This document shows positions 28,524 to 37,706 of a DNA stretch of 38,625 bases, one piece after another. Source of the stretch: Thermoanaerobacterales bacterium (GTDB lineage: Bacteria; Bacillota; Desulfotomaculia; Desulfotomaculales; JASEER01); assembly GCA_030019475.1 (NCBI GenBank), contig JASEER010000010.1:24001-62625 (forward strand). The letters are read 5' to 3'. How positions within the stretch are numbered: the stretch's first letter is position 1; every line of letters starts with the position of its first letter. A model generated the notes under the pieces. It worked only from the letters and a program-made list of their open reading frames with translations, made no database searches and was not told the DNA's origin. Position numbers and translations under genes: made by a program.

Positions 28524-30626
28524 ATGGATTTGCTTCACCGGCTCGCAGGGCTTTACGGGATAGAAATACCCCCGGAAAACACGGCGGGTTGCGCGGCGCG
28601 GGAGCCGCACGTGCTGCTGGAGGCCCTGAAGGCGCTGGGCGCCCCGGTCGAGACTCTGGCCGACGTGCCCCGGGCGCTCCGGGAACGCCGCCTGATGAGA
28701 TGGCGGCGTTCCTGTGAACCGGTGGCCGTGGCGTGGGACGGGGAACCCGCCCGCCTGGAACTGCGGCTTCCGGCGGGACGGGCGGACGGTACGGCCGAGT
28801 GCCGGCTGGACCTTGAGGACGGCCGGGGCATACACCTGACCTGTAACCTGGACCGTTTGCCCGCAGTGAAGGCCGCTTCGGTGGACGGTGAAAGATACGA
28901 GGCCCGCCGGTTGACCCTGCCCCCCGGGCTGCCCTGGGGATACCACCGGCTGACTCTCCGCCTGCCCGGCGGAATACGGGAGACGCTGCTCATCTCCGCT
29001 CCCCGGAGGGTCTATGTTCCGCCTGCCGGGCGTGAGGCCGGCATCTGGGGATGCTTTCTTCCCCTTTATGCTCTCCGTTCCGGGAGAAACTGGGGCGCGG
29101 GCGATTTCACCGACCTGGAACACTTGCTGCGGTGGTGCCGCAAGGTGGGGGCCGGTATGGCGGGTACCCTTCCGCTCCTGCCCGCCTTTCTGGACGAGCC
29201 CTTCGACCCCAGCCCCTACGCGCCGGTCAGCCGCCTGTTCTGGAACGAGTTTTACCTCGACGTGACGTGCGTCCCGGAGGTCCGGAGGTGCCGTGAGGCA
29301 CGGGAACTGCTGGATTCCCCGGAGTTCCGGCAGGAGATCGACGCCCTCCGCGAGGCGCCGCTGGTGGACTACCGGCGGGTGATGGCCGCCAAGCGGGCCG
29401 TCCTGGAACGCTGCGCCCGGCGCTTTTTCACCGAGGGTGCCCGGCGACAGGCGGACTTGTGGCACTGGGTTGACGAAAACCCCGGGGTCCGGGACTACGC
29501 CCGTTTCCGCGCCGCCGTAGAGCACCGGGGGACCGGTTGGCCGGCTTGGCCCGAACGGATGCGGGCGGGGGACCTCCGGGAGGGGGACTATGACGCGGAG
29601 GCCGAACGCTACCACCTGTACGTCCAGTGGCTGGCCGAGGGCCAGTTCGGCGAGCTGTTACGGGCGGCACGGCGCTCCGGGCAAAAACTGTACCTTGACT
29701 TCCCGCTGGGCGTAAGGGCCGACGGGTACGACGTCTGGCGGGAGCGCAAGGCCTTTGCCCTCGGGGCCAGCGCCGGGGCGCCGCCCGATCTCTTATGCGG
29801 CGAGGGCCAGGTCTGGGGCTTTCCCCCGCTGCACCCGGAGCGCATCCGGGAGCAGGGGTACCGTTACTACATTGCCGGCCTGCGCCACCACATGGAGCAT
29901 ACCGGTGTCCTGCGCCTGGACCATGTTATGGGCCTGCACCGCCTCTACTGGGTGCCCAGGGGGCTCACGGCCCGCGAGGGCGTCTATGTCCGCTACCGGG
30001 CCGAGGAGTTCTACGCCATCCTGGCGCTGGAGTCCAGGCGGCACCGTACCCTGATCGTCGGGGAAGACCTGGGCACCGTTCCCGGCTACGTAAGGCCGGC
30101 TATGGCCAGACACAACGTCCTGGGCATGTACGTCCTGCAGTTCGAGACCGCCGCCGACCCGCGCCGGGCGCTGCGGCCCGTCCCCGCCGCCGTTCTGGCA
30201 TCCCTGAACACCCACGATACGCCGCCGTTCGCCGCCTTCTGGCAGGCCAAAGACATTCGGTCCAAGCTGGCTCTGTCCGCTTACCTCTACCGCCTGGGCC
30301 GGCTGGACGTTCTCACGGTAAAGGCGAGACCGGTGTTGCGGGCGTGCCTGGCGCACCTGGCGGCGAGCCCGTCCCGGGTCCTACTGGTCAACCTGGAGGA
30401 CCTCTGGCTGGAGACCGAGCCCCAGAACGTTCCCGGCACCGGGGACGATAACCTCAACTGGCGGCGGAAGGCGCGTCGCTCCCTTGAAGACTTCCGCTGC
30501 GATCCCGAAGTGCTTGCGCTCCTGCGCACGGTGGCCGGCCTCCGGGCCGGCGCCGGGGCGTGGCTGCGCCGGCTTTCCCGGGCCACCGGGGAGCGGGTGT
30601 TGCGCCGGGGAGGCATCAGCCCGTGA
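28524..30626 (+). CDS. malQ: 4-alpha-glucanotransferase (GH77)
   Basis: 700 residues, the long MalQ form with an extra N-terminal domain of about 150 residues. The GH77 core begins near residue 170 with WGCFLPLYALRSGRNWGAGD. Catalytic residues sit in VLRLDHVMGLHRLYWVP (nucleophile aspartate), LIVGEDLGTVP (acid/base glutamate) and NTHDTPP (third aspartate). It transfers maltodextrin segments between glucan chains, releasing glucose. ATG 28524 has only a weak ribosome site. It is the first gene of a close-packed operon ending with treT. Confidence 0.94.
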   Translation: MDLLHRLAGLYGIEIPPENTAGCAAREPHVLLEALKALGAPVETLADVPRALRERRLMRWRRSCEPVAVAWDGEPARLELRLPAGRADGTAECRLDLEDGRGIHLTCNLDRLPAVKAASVDGERYEARRLTLPPGLPWGYHRLTLRLPGGIRETLLISAPRRVYVPPAGREAGIWGCFLPLYALRSGRNWGAGDFTDLEHLLRWCRKVGAGMAGTLPLLPAFLDEPFDPSPYAPVSRLFWNEFYLDVTCVPEVRRCREARELLDSPEFRQEIDALREAPLVDYRRVMAAKRAVLERCARRFFTEGARRQADLWHWVDENPGVRDYARFRAAVEHRGTGWPAWPERMRAGDLREGDYDAEAERYHLYVQWLAEGQFGELLRAARRSGQKLYLDFPLGVRADGYDVWRERKAFALGASAGAPPDLLCGEGQVWGFPPLHPERIREQGYRYYIAGLRHHMEHTGVLRLDHVMGLHRLYWVPRGLTAREGVYVRYRAEEFYAILALESRRHRTLIVGEDLGTVPGYVRPAMARHNVLGMYVLQFETAADPRRALRPVPAAVLASLNTHDTPPFAAFWQAKDIRSKLALSAYLYRLGRLDVLTVKARPVLRACLAHLAASPSRVLLVNLEDLWLETEPQNVPGTGDDNLNWRRKARRSLEDFRCDPEVLALLRTVAGLRAGAGAWLRRLSRATGERVLRRGGISP

Positions 30627-32479
30627 CCGCCGGGCCGCGTCTGGGCGCCGTCTACCTGGGGGACGGATGCTGCCGGTTTTGTGTCTGGGCGCCCCGCGCC
30701 GCGTTCGTAGCGGTCAGTGTCGTTGCGCCTCGCAAGTTCCAGGTGCCGCTGGCCCGCGGGGATCGGGGCTACCATTACGGTACGGTCGATGGGGTGGAGC
30801 CGGGCAGTCTTTACTTCTATCTCCTTGAGGGACAAGACGGGCCAAAGGAACGGCCGGACCCCGCCTCGCGGTACCAGCCCCGGGGCGTCCACGGCCCTTC
30901 GCAGGTTGTGGATCCGCGGGGTTTCGCCTGGTCGGACCGGTGCTGGTTCGGCCCGGCGCAGGACGGCCTGGTCTTTTACGAACTGCACGTGGGCACCTTC
31001 ACCCCCGAGGGGACCTTCGACGCCGTAATTCCCTACGTTGAGGAACTGAAAGACCTGGGCGCCACGGCCCTGGAACTGATGCCGGTGGCCCAGTTCCCCG
31101 GGGAGCGCAACTGGGGATATGACGGGGTTTACCCCTTCGCCGTCCAGGACTCCTACGGCGGGCCCGACGGCCTGCGGCGCATGGTGGACGCCTGTCACCG
31201 GCAGGGGCTGGCCGTGTTCCTTGACGTTGTCTACAACCACCTGGGGCCCGAGGGGAACTACCTGGCGGACTTCGGTCCCTACTTCACCGACCGCTACCGT
31301 ACCCCCTGGGGCGACGCGCTCAACTTCGACGGGCCGCACGCCGACGAAGTCCGGCGCTTCTTCATTGAAAACGCCCTCTACTGGATCCGGGACTTCCATA
31401 TCGACGGGCTGCGGCTGGACGCGGTGCACGCCATCACCGACAAGGCGGCGCTGCCCTTCCTGGAGGAACTGGGTGCCGTGGTGCACCGGGAGGCTGAGCG
31501 GCTGGGCCGACGGGTCTACGTCGTCGCCGAGAGCGACCTGAACGACGCCCGCCTGGTAAGGCCGCGCGCCCTCGGCGGCTACGGCCTTGACGCCCAGTGG
31601 AGCGACGACTTCCACCACTCCCTGCACAGCCTGCTTACGGGGGAGAGGAACGGCTACTACCGGGACTTCGGCGCCCTCGAGCACCTGGCCAAGGCCTTCC
31701 GCCAGGGCTACGTTTACACCGGCCAGTATTCCTCTTTCCGGAAACGACGGCACGGCGGACCGGGCCCGGGCAAGGCGCGGCGGCTTGTCGTTTACGCCCA
31801 GAACCACGACCAGGTGGGCAACCGCGCGCGGGGCGAGCGGCTGTCCACACTTGTCCCTTTCGACGCCCTGAAACCGGCGGCCGCGGTGGTCCTGCTTTCC
31901 CCGTTCATTCCTCTCCTGTTTATGGGGGAAGAATACGGGGAGACGGCGCCCTTTCAATACTTCACCAGCCATTCCGACCCGTCCCTGGTAGAGGCGGTAC
32001 GCGAGGGGCGCCGGGCCGAATTCGCCGACTTTATGGAGGAAGGCGAGGTGCCGGACCCCCAGGACGAGGCCACCTTCCGCCGTTCCCGGCTGAACCGTGA
32101 CCTGCTCCGGCTGGAGCGGCACCGGGCGCTGCGGGCGTTTTACCGCGAACTGCTGACGCTGCGCCGGGAGATGCCGGCGCTGGCCGGACGGGACCCGGAC
32201 GGCCTGGAGGTATCGGCGCACGAAAAGGCAAGGGTGCTGTTCGTCCGCCTCCGGGCCGGGGGGGACGAGGTGTGCCTGATCCTTTCCTTTAATTATGGAC
32301 CGGTGTCACCGACCCTGCCCGTCCCCCCCGGCCGGTGGCGCAAATGCCTGGACGCCGCCGAGGAACGCTGGCTGGGAGACGGGGGCACGGTGCCGGACAC
32401 ACTGGTGTCGATAGGAGAGGTCCGGTTTGCGCTGGGCCCCTGGGCCTGCCTCCTATTACAACGCGTGGGGGAGTCGTAG
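30623..32479 (+). CDS. treZ: Malto-oligosyltrehalose trehalohydrolase
   Basis: 618 residues of GH13: a starch-binding-like N-terminal beta domain (about 1-110) and a TIM barrel. The nucleophile is in DGLRLDAVHAI, the acid/base in VVAESDLND and the transition-state aspartate in YAQNHDQVGN; the FYELHVGTFTPEG segment and MGEEYGE near the barrel end are typical. It cuts maltosyltrehalose to free trehalose, the second step after TreY. GTG 30623 overlaps the malQ stop in GTGA and has GGGGAGG nine bases upstream; the frame extends to 30560 only as shadow sequence. Confidence 0.94.
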   Translation: MTAGPRLGAVYLGDGCCRFCVWAPRAAFVAVSVVAPRKFQVPLARGDRGYHYGTVDGVEPGSLYFYLLEGQDGPKERPDPASRYQPRGVHGPSQVVDPRGFAWSDRCWFGPAQDGLVFYELHVGTFTPEGTFDAVIPYVEELKDLGATALELMPVAQFPGERNWGYDGVYPFAVQDSYGGPDGLRRMVDACHRQGLAVFLDVVYNHLGPEGNYLADFGPYFTDRYRTPWGDALNFDGPHADEVRRFFIENALYWIRDFHIDGLRLDAVHAITDKAALPFLEELGAVVHREAERLGRRVYVVAESDLNDARLVRPRALGGYGLDAQWSDDFHHSLHSLLTGERNGYYRDFGALEHLAKAFRQGYVYTGQYSSFRKRRHGGPGPGKARRLVVYAQNHDQVGNRARGERLSTLVPFDALKPAAAVVLLSPFIPLLFMGEEYGETAPFQYFTSHSDPSLVEAVREGRRAEFADFMEEGEVPDPQDEATFRRSRLNRDLLRLERHRALRAFYRELLTLRREMPALAGRDPDGLEVSAHEKARVLFVRLRAGGDEVCLILSFNYGPVSPTLPVPPGRWRKCLDAAEERWLGDGGTVPDTLVSIGEVRFALGPWACLLLQRVGES

Positions 32480-34912
32480 ATGGAACGGAGCATTTGCATT
32501 CACGGCCACTTCTACCAGCCGCCGCGGGAGAACCCCTGGCTGGAGGACATCGAACTCCAGGATTCGGCCTATCCCTACCACGACTGGAACGAGCGCGTCA
32601 CTGCCGAGTGTTATGAACCCAACACGGCATCCCGCATCCTCGACGGCGAGGGCTGGATCAGGAACATTGTCAACAATTACGCCAGGATCAGTTTCAATTT
32701 CGGTCCCACGCTGCTTTCCTGGATGGAAAAAAAGGAACCCGAGGTGTACCGGGCCATCATCGAAGCCGACCTGCAGAGCCGAAAGAAGTTCTCCGGGCAC
32801 GGCTCGGCCTTCGCCCAGGCTTACAACCATATGATCCTGCCCCTGGCCAACGGGCGTGACAGGTATACCCAGGTCGTCTGGGGGATTAAGGACTTCGAGC
32901 ATCGCTTCGGCCGGAAGCCGGAAGGGATGTGGCTGCCGGAGACGGCGGTCGACCTGGAGACGCTCAAGATCATGGCCGAGCAGGGCATCAAGTTCACCGT
33001 CCTGGCCAACTACCAGGTAAAACGCGTGCGCAAGATCGATGGCGGAGAATGGCGGGACGTCCTGCCCGGCGGAGCGGACACGAAGATGCCCTACGTGGTT
33101 CACCTGCCCGGGACTGACAAAACGATCAGCGTCTTTCTCTACGACGGGGAAGTGGCTCGTGCCGTGGCCTTCGAAAAGCTGCTCTACAGCGGGGAACACT
33201 TCGCGCAGCGCCTGGCCGGGGCCTTTGACGACCGGCGCGAGCCGCAGCTCGTGCATATCGCCACCGACGGCGAGACGTACGGACACCATCACCGGCACGG
33301 GGACATGGCCCTGGCCTACGCCCTGGACCTCATCGAGACCAAGGGGCCGGCGCGCCTGACCAACTACGCGGCGTACCTGGAGCAGCACCTGCCGACCTAC
33401 GAGGCGGAGATCAACGAGTACACCTCGTGGAGCTGTTTCCATGGCGTCGAACGGTGGCGGAACGATTGCGGGTGCAATTCCGGGATGCACCCGGGCTGGA
33501 ATCAGGCCTGGCGCCGCCCCCTGCGCGACGCTCTGGACTGGCTGCGTGACCACCTGGCCCCGCAGTACGAGGAAAAGGCGGCCCGCTACCTCAAAGACCC
33601 CTGGGAGGCGCGCAACGCCTACATAGAGATTATCCTGGACCGCTCGCGCGACAACGTCACGCGGTGGATTGAAGAGCATGCGGCCCGGAACCTGGACCCC
33701 GGCGAGCGGATTACGGTCTTAAAGCTTCTGGAACTGCAGCGCCACGCCATGCTGATGTACACCAGTTGCGGGTGGTTCTTCGACGAGATCTCGGGGATCG
33801 AGACGGTGCAAGTGATCAAGTACGCGGCCCGCGTCGTCCAACTGGCCCGGGAACTCTTCGGTACCTCGCCCGAGCCCCGGTTCCTGGAGATCCTGGCCGG
33901 CGCCGGGAGTAACATCCCCCAGTTCAAGGACGGGGCGAACATCTATCACCGGCTCGTCAAGCCGGCGATGGTCGACCTGCTCAAGGTGGGGGCGCATTAC
34001 GCCATATGCTCGCTGTTTGAGTCCTACGACGACCATTCCCGCATTTACTGTTACAACGTCCACCGGGAAAACTACCAGATCAGCCTGGCGGGCCGGGCGA
34101 CCCTCTCCCTGGGTCGTGTGCGGGTGACCTCGGAGATCACCCACGAGTCGGCGCCGGTCGTCTACGGGGTGGTCTACTTCGGCAACCACAACACCGGCGG
34201 GGGCGTCCGTTATTTCCAGGGCGAAGAGGCCTATCAGGCGATGGTCAAGGAACTGACCGGGGCCTTCAACCGCGCCGACTTCGCCGAAGTCATCAGGCTC
34301 ATCGACCATCACTTCGAGGGTGCGACCTATACCTTACGGCAGCTCTTCAAGGACAAGCAGCGGGAGGTCCTGGACACCATCCTCGAGACCACACTGAAAG
34401 AAGCGGCGGCGGATTACCGGCGGATCTACGACCGGCACGTGGGGCTGATACGCTTCCTGAGGGACCTGGACATCCCCCGGCCCAAAGCCCTCTCTACGGC
34501 CGCCGAGTTCGTGCTGAACACCAGCCTGCGCCGCGCCCTGGCCGGGGAGCCGCTCGACTTTGAACAGGTCCGCGCTCTCCTTGCCGAAGTCGAGATGGCC
34601 GACGTTCCCCTGGACAAGGAAGGCCTGAGCTTCGTCCTGGAGCAAACCCTGGAGAAAATGGGGGACGAGCTGCGGGCCCGGCCCACCGACCAGGCCGTCA
34701 TCGCCGACCTGGACGCGGCGGTGGGGCTCGTGCGCTCCCTGCCCTTCGAGGTCGACCTTTGGAAGGTGCAAAACGTCTACTTCCGGCTGCTGCAGACGAT
34801 CTACCCGGACTTCAAGAAGGCCGCCGCCGAGCAGGGCGACGACGAGGCCGAGGCCTGGGTGGAGGGGTTCTGCGAGCTTGGGGAGAAACTGCGCATCCGG
34901 GGATGCCGGTGA
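32480..34912 (+). CDS. GH57-type glycoside hydrolase (DUF3536-containing)
   Basis: 810 residues. An N-terminal GH57 barrel starts ICIHGHFYQPPRENPW, with the catalytic motif PEGMWLPETAVDLETL (glutamate nucleophile of the WLPE signature), FTVLANYQ and HIATDGETYGHHHRHGD. The long C-terminal half (about residue 320 onward) is the DUF3536-type helical region with no catalytic role known. Family members act on alpha-glucans; the exact bond is unknown. The ATG follows the treZ stop with no gap, and the stop overlaps the treY start by one base, so it is integral to the operon. Confidence 0.87.
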   Translation: MERSICIHGHFYQPPRENPWLEDIELQDSAYPYHDWNERVTAECYEPNTASRILDGEGWIRNIVNNYARISFNFGPTLLSWMEKKEPEVYRAIIEADLQSRKKFSGHGSAFAQAYNHMILPLANGRDRYTQVVWGIKDFEHRFGRKPEGMWLPETAVDLETLKIMAEQGIKFTVLANYQVKRVRKIDGGEWRDVLPGGADTKMPYVVHLPGTDKTISVFLYDGEVARAVAFEKLLYSGEHFAQRLAGAFDDRREPQLVHIATDGETYGHHHRHGDMALAYALDLIETKGPARLTNYAAYLEQHLPTYEAEINEYTSWSCFHGVERWRNDCGCNSGMHPGWNQAWRRPLRDALDWLRDHLAPQYEEKAARYLKDPWEARNAYIEIILDRSRDNVTRWIEEHAARNLDPGERITVLKLLELQRHAMLMYTSCGWFFDEISGIETVQVIKYAARVVQLARELFGTSPEPRFLEILAGAGSNIPQFKDGANIYHRLVKPAMVDLLKVGAHYAICSLFESYDDHSRIYCYNVHRENYQISLAGRATLSLGRVRVTSEITHESAPVVYGVVYFGNHNTGGGVRYFQGEEAYQAMVKELTGAFNRADFAEVIRLIDHHFEGATYTLRQLFKDKQREVLDTILETTLKEAAADYRRIYDRHVGLIRFLRDLDIPRPKALSTAAEFVLNTSLRRALAGEPLDFEQVRALLAEVEMADVPLDKEGLSFVLEQTLEKMGDELRARPTDQAVIADLDAAVGLVRSLPFEVDLWKVQNVYFRLLQTIYPDFKKAAAEQGDDEAEAWVEGFCELGEKLRIRGCR

Positions 34913-37689
34913 TGGGCGGCGCGCGCATCCCGGCGGCCACCTACCGCCTGCAGTTCAACGAGGGCTTCCGCTTCCGGGACGCCGCGGCGCTGGTCCCCTA
35001 CCTTGCGGCCCTCGGGATTACCGACCTCTACGCATCGCCCCTCCTGCAGGCGAGGCGGGGCAGCCCGCACGGGTACGACGTCACCGACCCGACCCGGGTG
35101 AACGAGGCCCTGGGGGGCGGGGAAGGCTTCGCCCTGCTGGCGGATGAACTGCAACGGCACCGGATGGGCCTGTTGCTGGACATCGTCCCCAACCACATGG
35201 CCGCGAGCAGCGAGAACCCCTGGTGGCGGGACGTCCTGCGGAACGGCCCCGACTCGTCCTACGCGGACTTCTTCGATATCGACTGGCGGCCTCTCCGCCC
35301 GGGGCTGCACGGCAAAGTCCTGCTCCCCGTCCTCGGGGCGCCCTACGGCCGCGTCCTGGAAAGCGGGGAGGTCAAGCTCGTGCTGGCCGAGGACGGCCTC
35401 TGGGCGGCGTACCGTGAGCACCGCATGCCGCTTAGCCCGGCTTCCTTCCGCCGGCTGGCGGCCGGATGGGCGGCCGGGTTGCGGGACGCCCTGGGGCCCG
35501 GGCATACGGCGGGGGCGGCCATGATGGAGATCGTTAACCGGCCTTGCGGTGACGCCGCGAAGAGCCTGTGGCGCCTGTACGCGACATCCCCGGAGATAAA
35601 AGCGTTCCTTGACGAGAACCTGCGGCTTCCGGCGGATGACCTCGACCGTCTGCTGGCGGAGCAGTCCTACCGGCTCGCCTACTGGCGGGCGGGGAGTGAG
35701 GAACTCAACTACCGGCGGTTCTTCGACGTCACCGACCTGGCCGGCGTCCGCATGGATGACGAAAAGGTCTTTGAGGCCACCCATGCCCTGGTGTTCGAAC
35801 TGGTCCGCCGGGGAACGGTCACCGGGCTGCGGATCGACCACATCGACGGTCTGTCCGACCCCCGCGCCTACCTTCGGGCCCTCCAGGGACGCCTGGCACG
35901 CCCGGACGGTGATCACAGCTTTTACATTGTAGTGGAAAAAATCCTGGGCCAAGGGGAAGAACTGCCCGGAGACTGGCCGGTGCACGGCACCACGGGCTAC
36001 GACTTTCTCAACCTGGTGAACGCTATCTTCGTGGACGGGGACGGGGCGGCCGAGCTGGACGCGCTGTACGCGCGGTTCGCCGGGGTCCGGACCGGCTTCG
36101 ACCGGCTGGTCTATGAGCAAAAGAAGCGCGTCATGGACCTCCTTTTCCCCGGCGAGGTGCGGGCGCTGGCCTGGCGGCTGGGCCTCCCGGCCGAGGGCGA
36201 CCGGCACGGCCGTGACCTCACGCTGTGGGAGCTGGAGCGGGCGCTGGTCGAGGTGACCGCCTGCCTGCCGGTCTACCGCACCTACATAGACGGGTTTACG
36301 GTGGCCGAGCACGACCGCGATTACATCGAGCACGCCGTGGAGGAAGCCGTCCGCCGGAACCCGGCCGTGACCCGCGCCGCCGGCTTCCTCCGGCGGGTGC
36401 TGCTGTTGCGGTTTCCGCCCGGCCTCACGGCGGAGCAACGAAGGCTGTGGCTGGACTTCGTAATGCGCTGGCAGCAGTTCACCGGCCCGGCCATGGCCAA
36501 GGGGTTTGAAGATACCGCGCTGTACATTTACAACCGGCTGGTGTCCCTCAACGAGGTGGGGGGCGAACCGGCGTCCCGGGGGATCCCGGTGAGGGAGTTC
36601 CACCGCCGCAACGCGGCGCGGGGCAGGCGGTGGCCGCATGCCCTGAACGCCACCTCGACGCACGATACCAAGCGGAGCGAGGATGTCCGGGCGCGGATCA
36701 ACGTCCTGTCGGAGATCGCCGGGAACTGGGCGGCGCGGGTGGAACGCTGGTCCCGGTGGAACAGCGCCCGGAAGCCGGTGGTCGACGGAGCACCCGTCCC
36801 CGACGGGAACATGGAACTTCTCGTCTACCAGACGCTGATCGGCGCCTGGCCCCTGCGCGAAGGCGAGGTTCCCGCCGTCAAGGAACGGTTTCTTAACTAC
36901 CTGGTCAAGGCCGCCCGGGAGGCCAAGGTCCACACGGGCTGGCTCGATCCCGACGACGGATACGAAAAGGCCCTGCAGGCCTTCGCCTCGTCCATCCTGG
37001 AGCCGGACTCGGGTAACCGGTTCCTGGATGACTTTAGGGAGTTCCAGCGGGTCACCGCCTTTTACGGCGCCCTGAACTCCCTGGCCCAGGTCCTGCTGAA
37101 GGCCGCCTCCCCCGGGGTGCCCGACTTTTACCAGGGCACCGAACTCTGGAACCTGTCCCTGGTCGACCCGGACAACCGGCGGCCGGTGGACTTCGGCCTG
37201 CGGGCCCGGCTCCTGGCGTCCCTGATGGAAGAAGAGGCCCTAGGCCGGCGCGCCCTGGTTGAAAAGCTTCTTTCCGGCTGGGACGACGGCCGGGTAAAGC
37301 TGTACGTGACCTACAAAGCCCTCGCTTTCCGCCGGGCGCATGCCGCGCTGTTTGCCGAAGGCGAGTACATCCCCCTGGATGCCGCCGGACCGGCGGGGGA
37401 GCACGTCTGCGCCTTCGCCCGCCGCCATGGGGACGGCTGGGCCCTGGTGGCGGTGCCCCGTCTGGCGGCGCGCCTCCGGCTCAGGGGGGTTCCGGGGAGC
37501 GGCGGGCTTCCCGAAACCGCCTTCCCCCTGGGTGAGGCGGCGTGGGGGGACACCGCGCTCCTCCTGCCCGAGGGCGCGCCCGGCCGCTGGCATAACATTT
37601 TTACCGGGGAAAAGGTGGCGGGCGAATGTCTCCGGGTCGCCGACCTGCTGAGGCATTTTCCCGTGGCCCTGTTGGGTAAAGATAAATGA
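34912..37689 (+). CDS. treY: Malto-oligosyltrehalose synthase
   Basis: 925 residues of GH13_26, somewhat longer than typical. Marker segments are ATYRLQFNEGFRF at the start, GLRIDHIDGLSDP (nucleophile), EKILGQGEELP (acid/base) and TSTHDTKRSEDVRARI (third carboxylate), with DFYQGTELWN near the end. It isomerises the reducing end of a malto-oligosaccharide to an alpha,alpha-1,1 bond, preparing the substrate of TreZ. The ATG at 34912 overlaps the previous stop in TGATG with CCGGGG eight bases upstream; an alternative ATG lies at 34903. TreT follows 17 bases later. Confidence 0.94.
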   Translation: MGGARIPAATYRLQFNEGFRFRDAAALVPYLAALGITDLYASPLLQARRGSPHGYDVTDPTRVNEALGGGEGFALLADELQRHRMGLLLDIVPNHMAASSENPWWRDVLRNGPDSSYADFFDIDWRPLRPGLHGKVLLPVLGAPYGRVLESGEVKLVLAEDGLWAAYREHRMPLSPASFRRLAAGWAAGLRDALGPGHTAGAAMMEIVNRPCGDAAKSLWRLYATSPEIKAFLDENLRLPADDLDRLLAEQSYRLAYWRAGSEELNYRRFFDVTDLAGVRMDDEKVFEATHALVFELVRRGTVTGLRIDHIDGLSDPRAYLRALQGRLARPDGDHSFYIVVEKILGQGEELPGDWPVHGTTGYDFLNLVNAIFVDGDGAAELDALYARFAGVRTGFDRLVYEQKKRVMDLLFPGEVRALAWRLGLPAEGDRHGRDLTLWELERALVEVTACLPVYRTYIDGFTVAEHDRDYIEHAVEEAVRRNPAVTRAAGFLRRVLLLRFPPGLTAEQRRLWLDFVMRWQQFTGPAMAKGFEDTALYIYNRLVSLNEVGGEPASRGIPVREFHRRNAARGRRWPHALNATSTHDTKRSEDVRARINVLSEIAGNWAARVERWSRWNSARKPVVDGAPVPDGNMELLVYQTLIGAWPLREGEVPAVKERFLNYLVKAAREAKVHTGWLDPDDGYEKALQAFASSILEPDSGNRFLDDFREFQRVTAFYGALNSLAQVLLKAASPGVPDFYQGTELWNLSLVDPDNRRPVDFGLRARLLASLMEEEALGRRALVEKLLSGWDDGRVKLYVTYKALAFRRAHAALFAEGEYIPLDAAGPAGEHVCAFARRHGDGWALVAVPRLAARLRLRGVPGSGGLPETAFPLGEAAWGDTALLLPEGAPGRWHNIFTGEKVAGECLRVADLLRHFPVALLGKDK

Positions 37690-37706
37690 GAAGGAGGGGG
37701 CCGGGC

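Noticed and set aside
30287-32221. 644-residue minus-strand frame opposite malQ and treZ
   Set aside because: Shadow of two well-supported enzymes; no recognisable fold.
34801-36933. 710-residue minus-strand frame opposite treY
   Set aside because: Shadow frame caused by high third-position GC.
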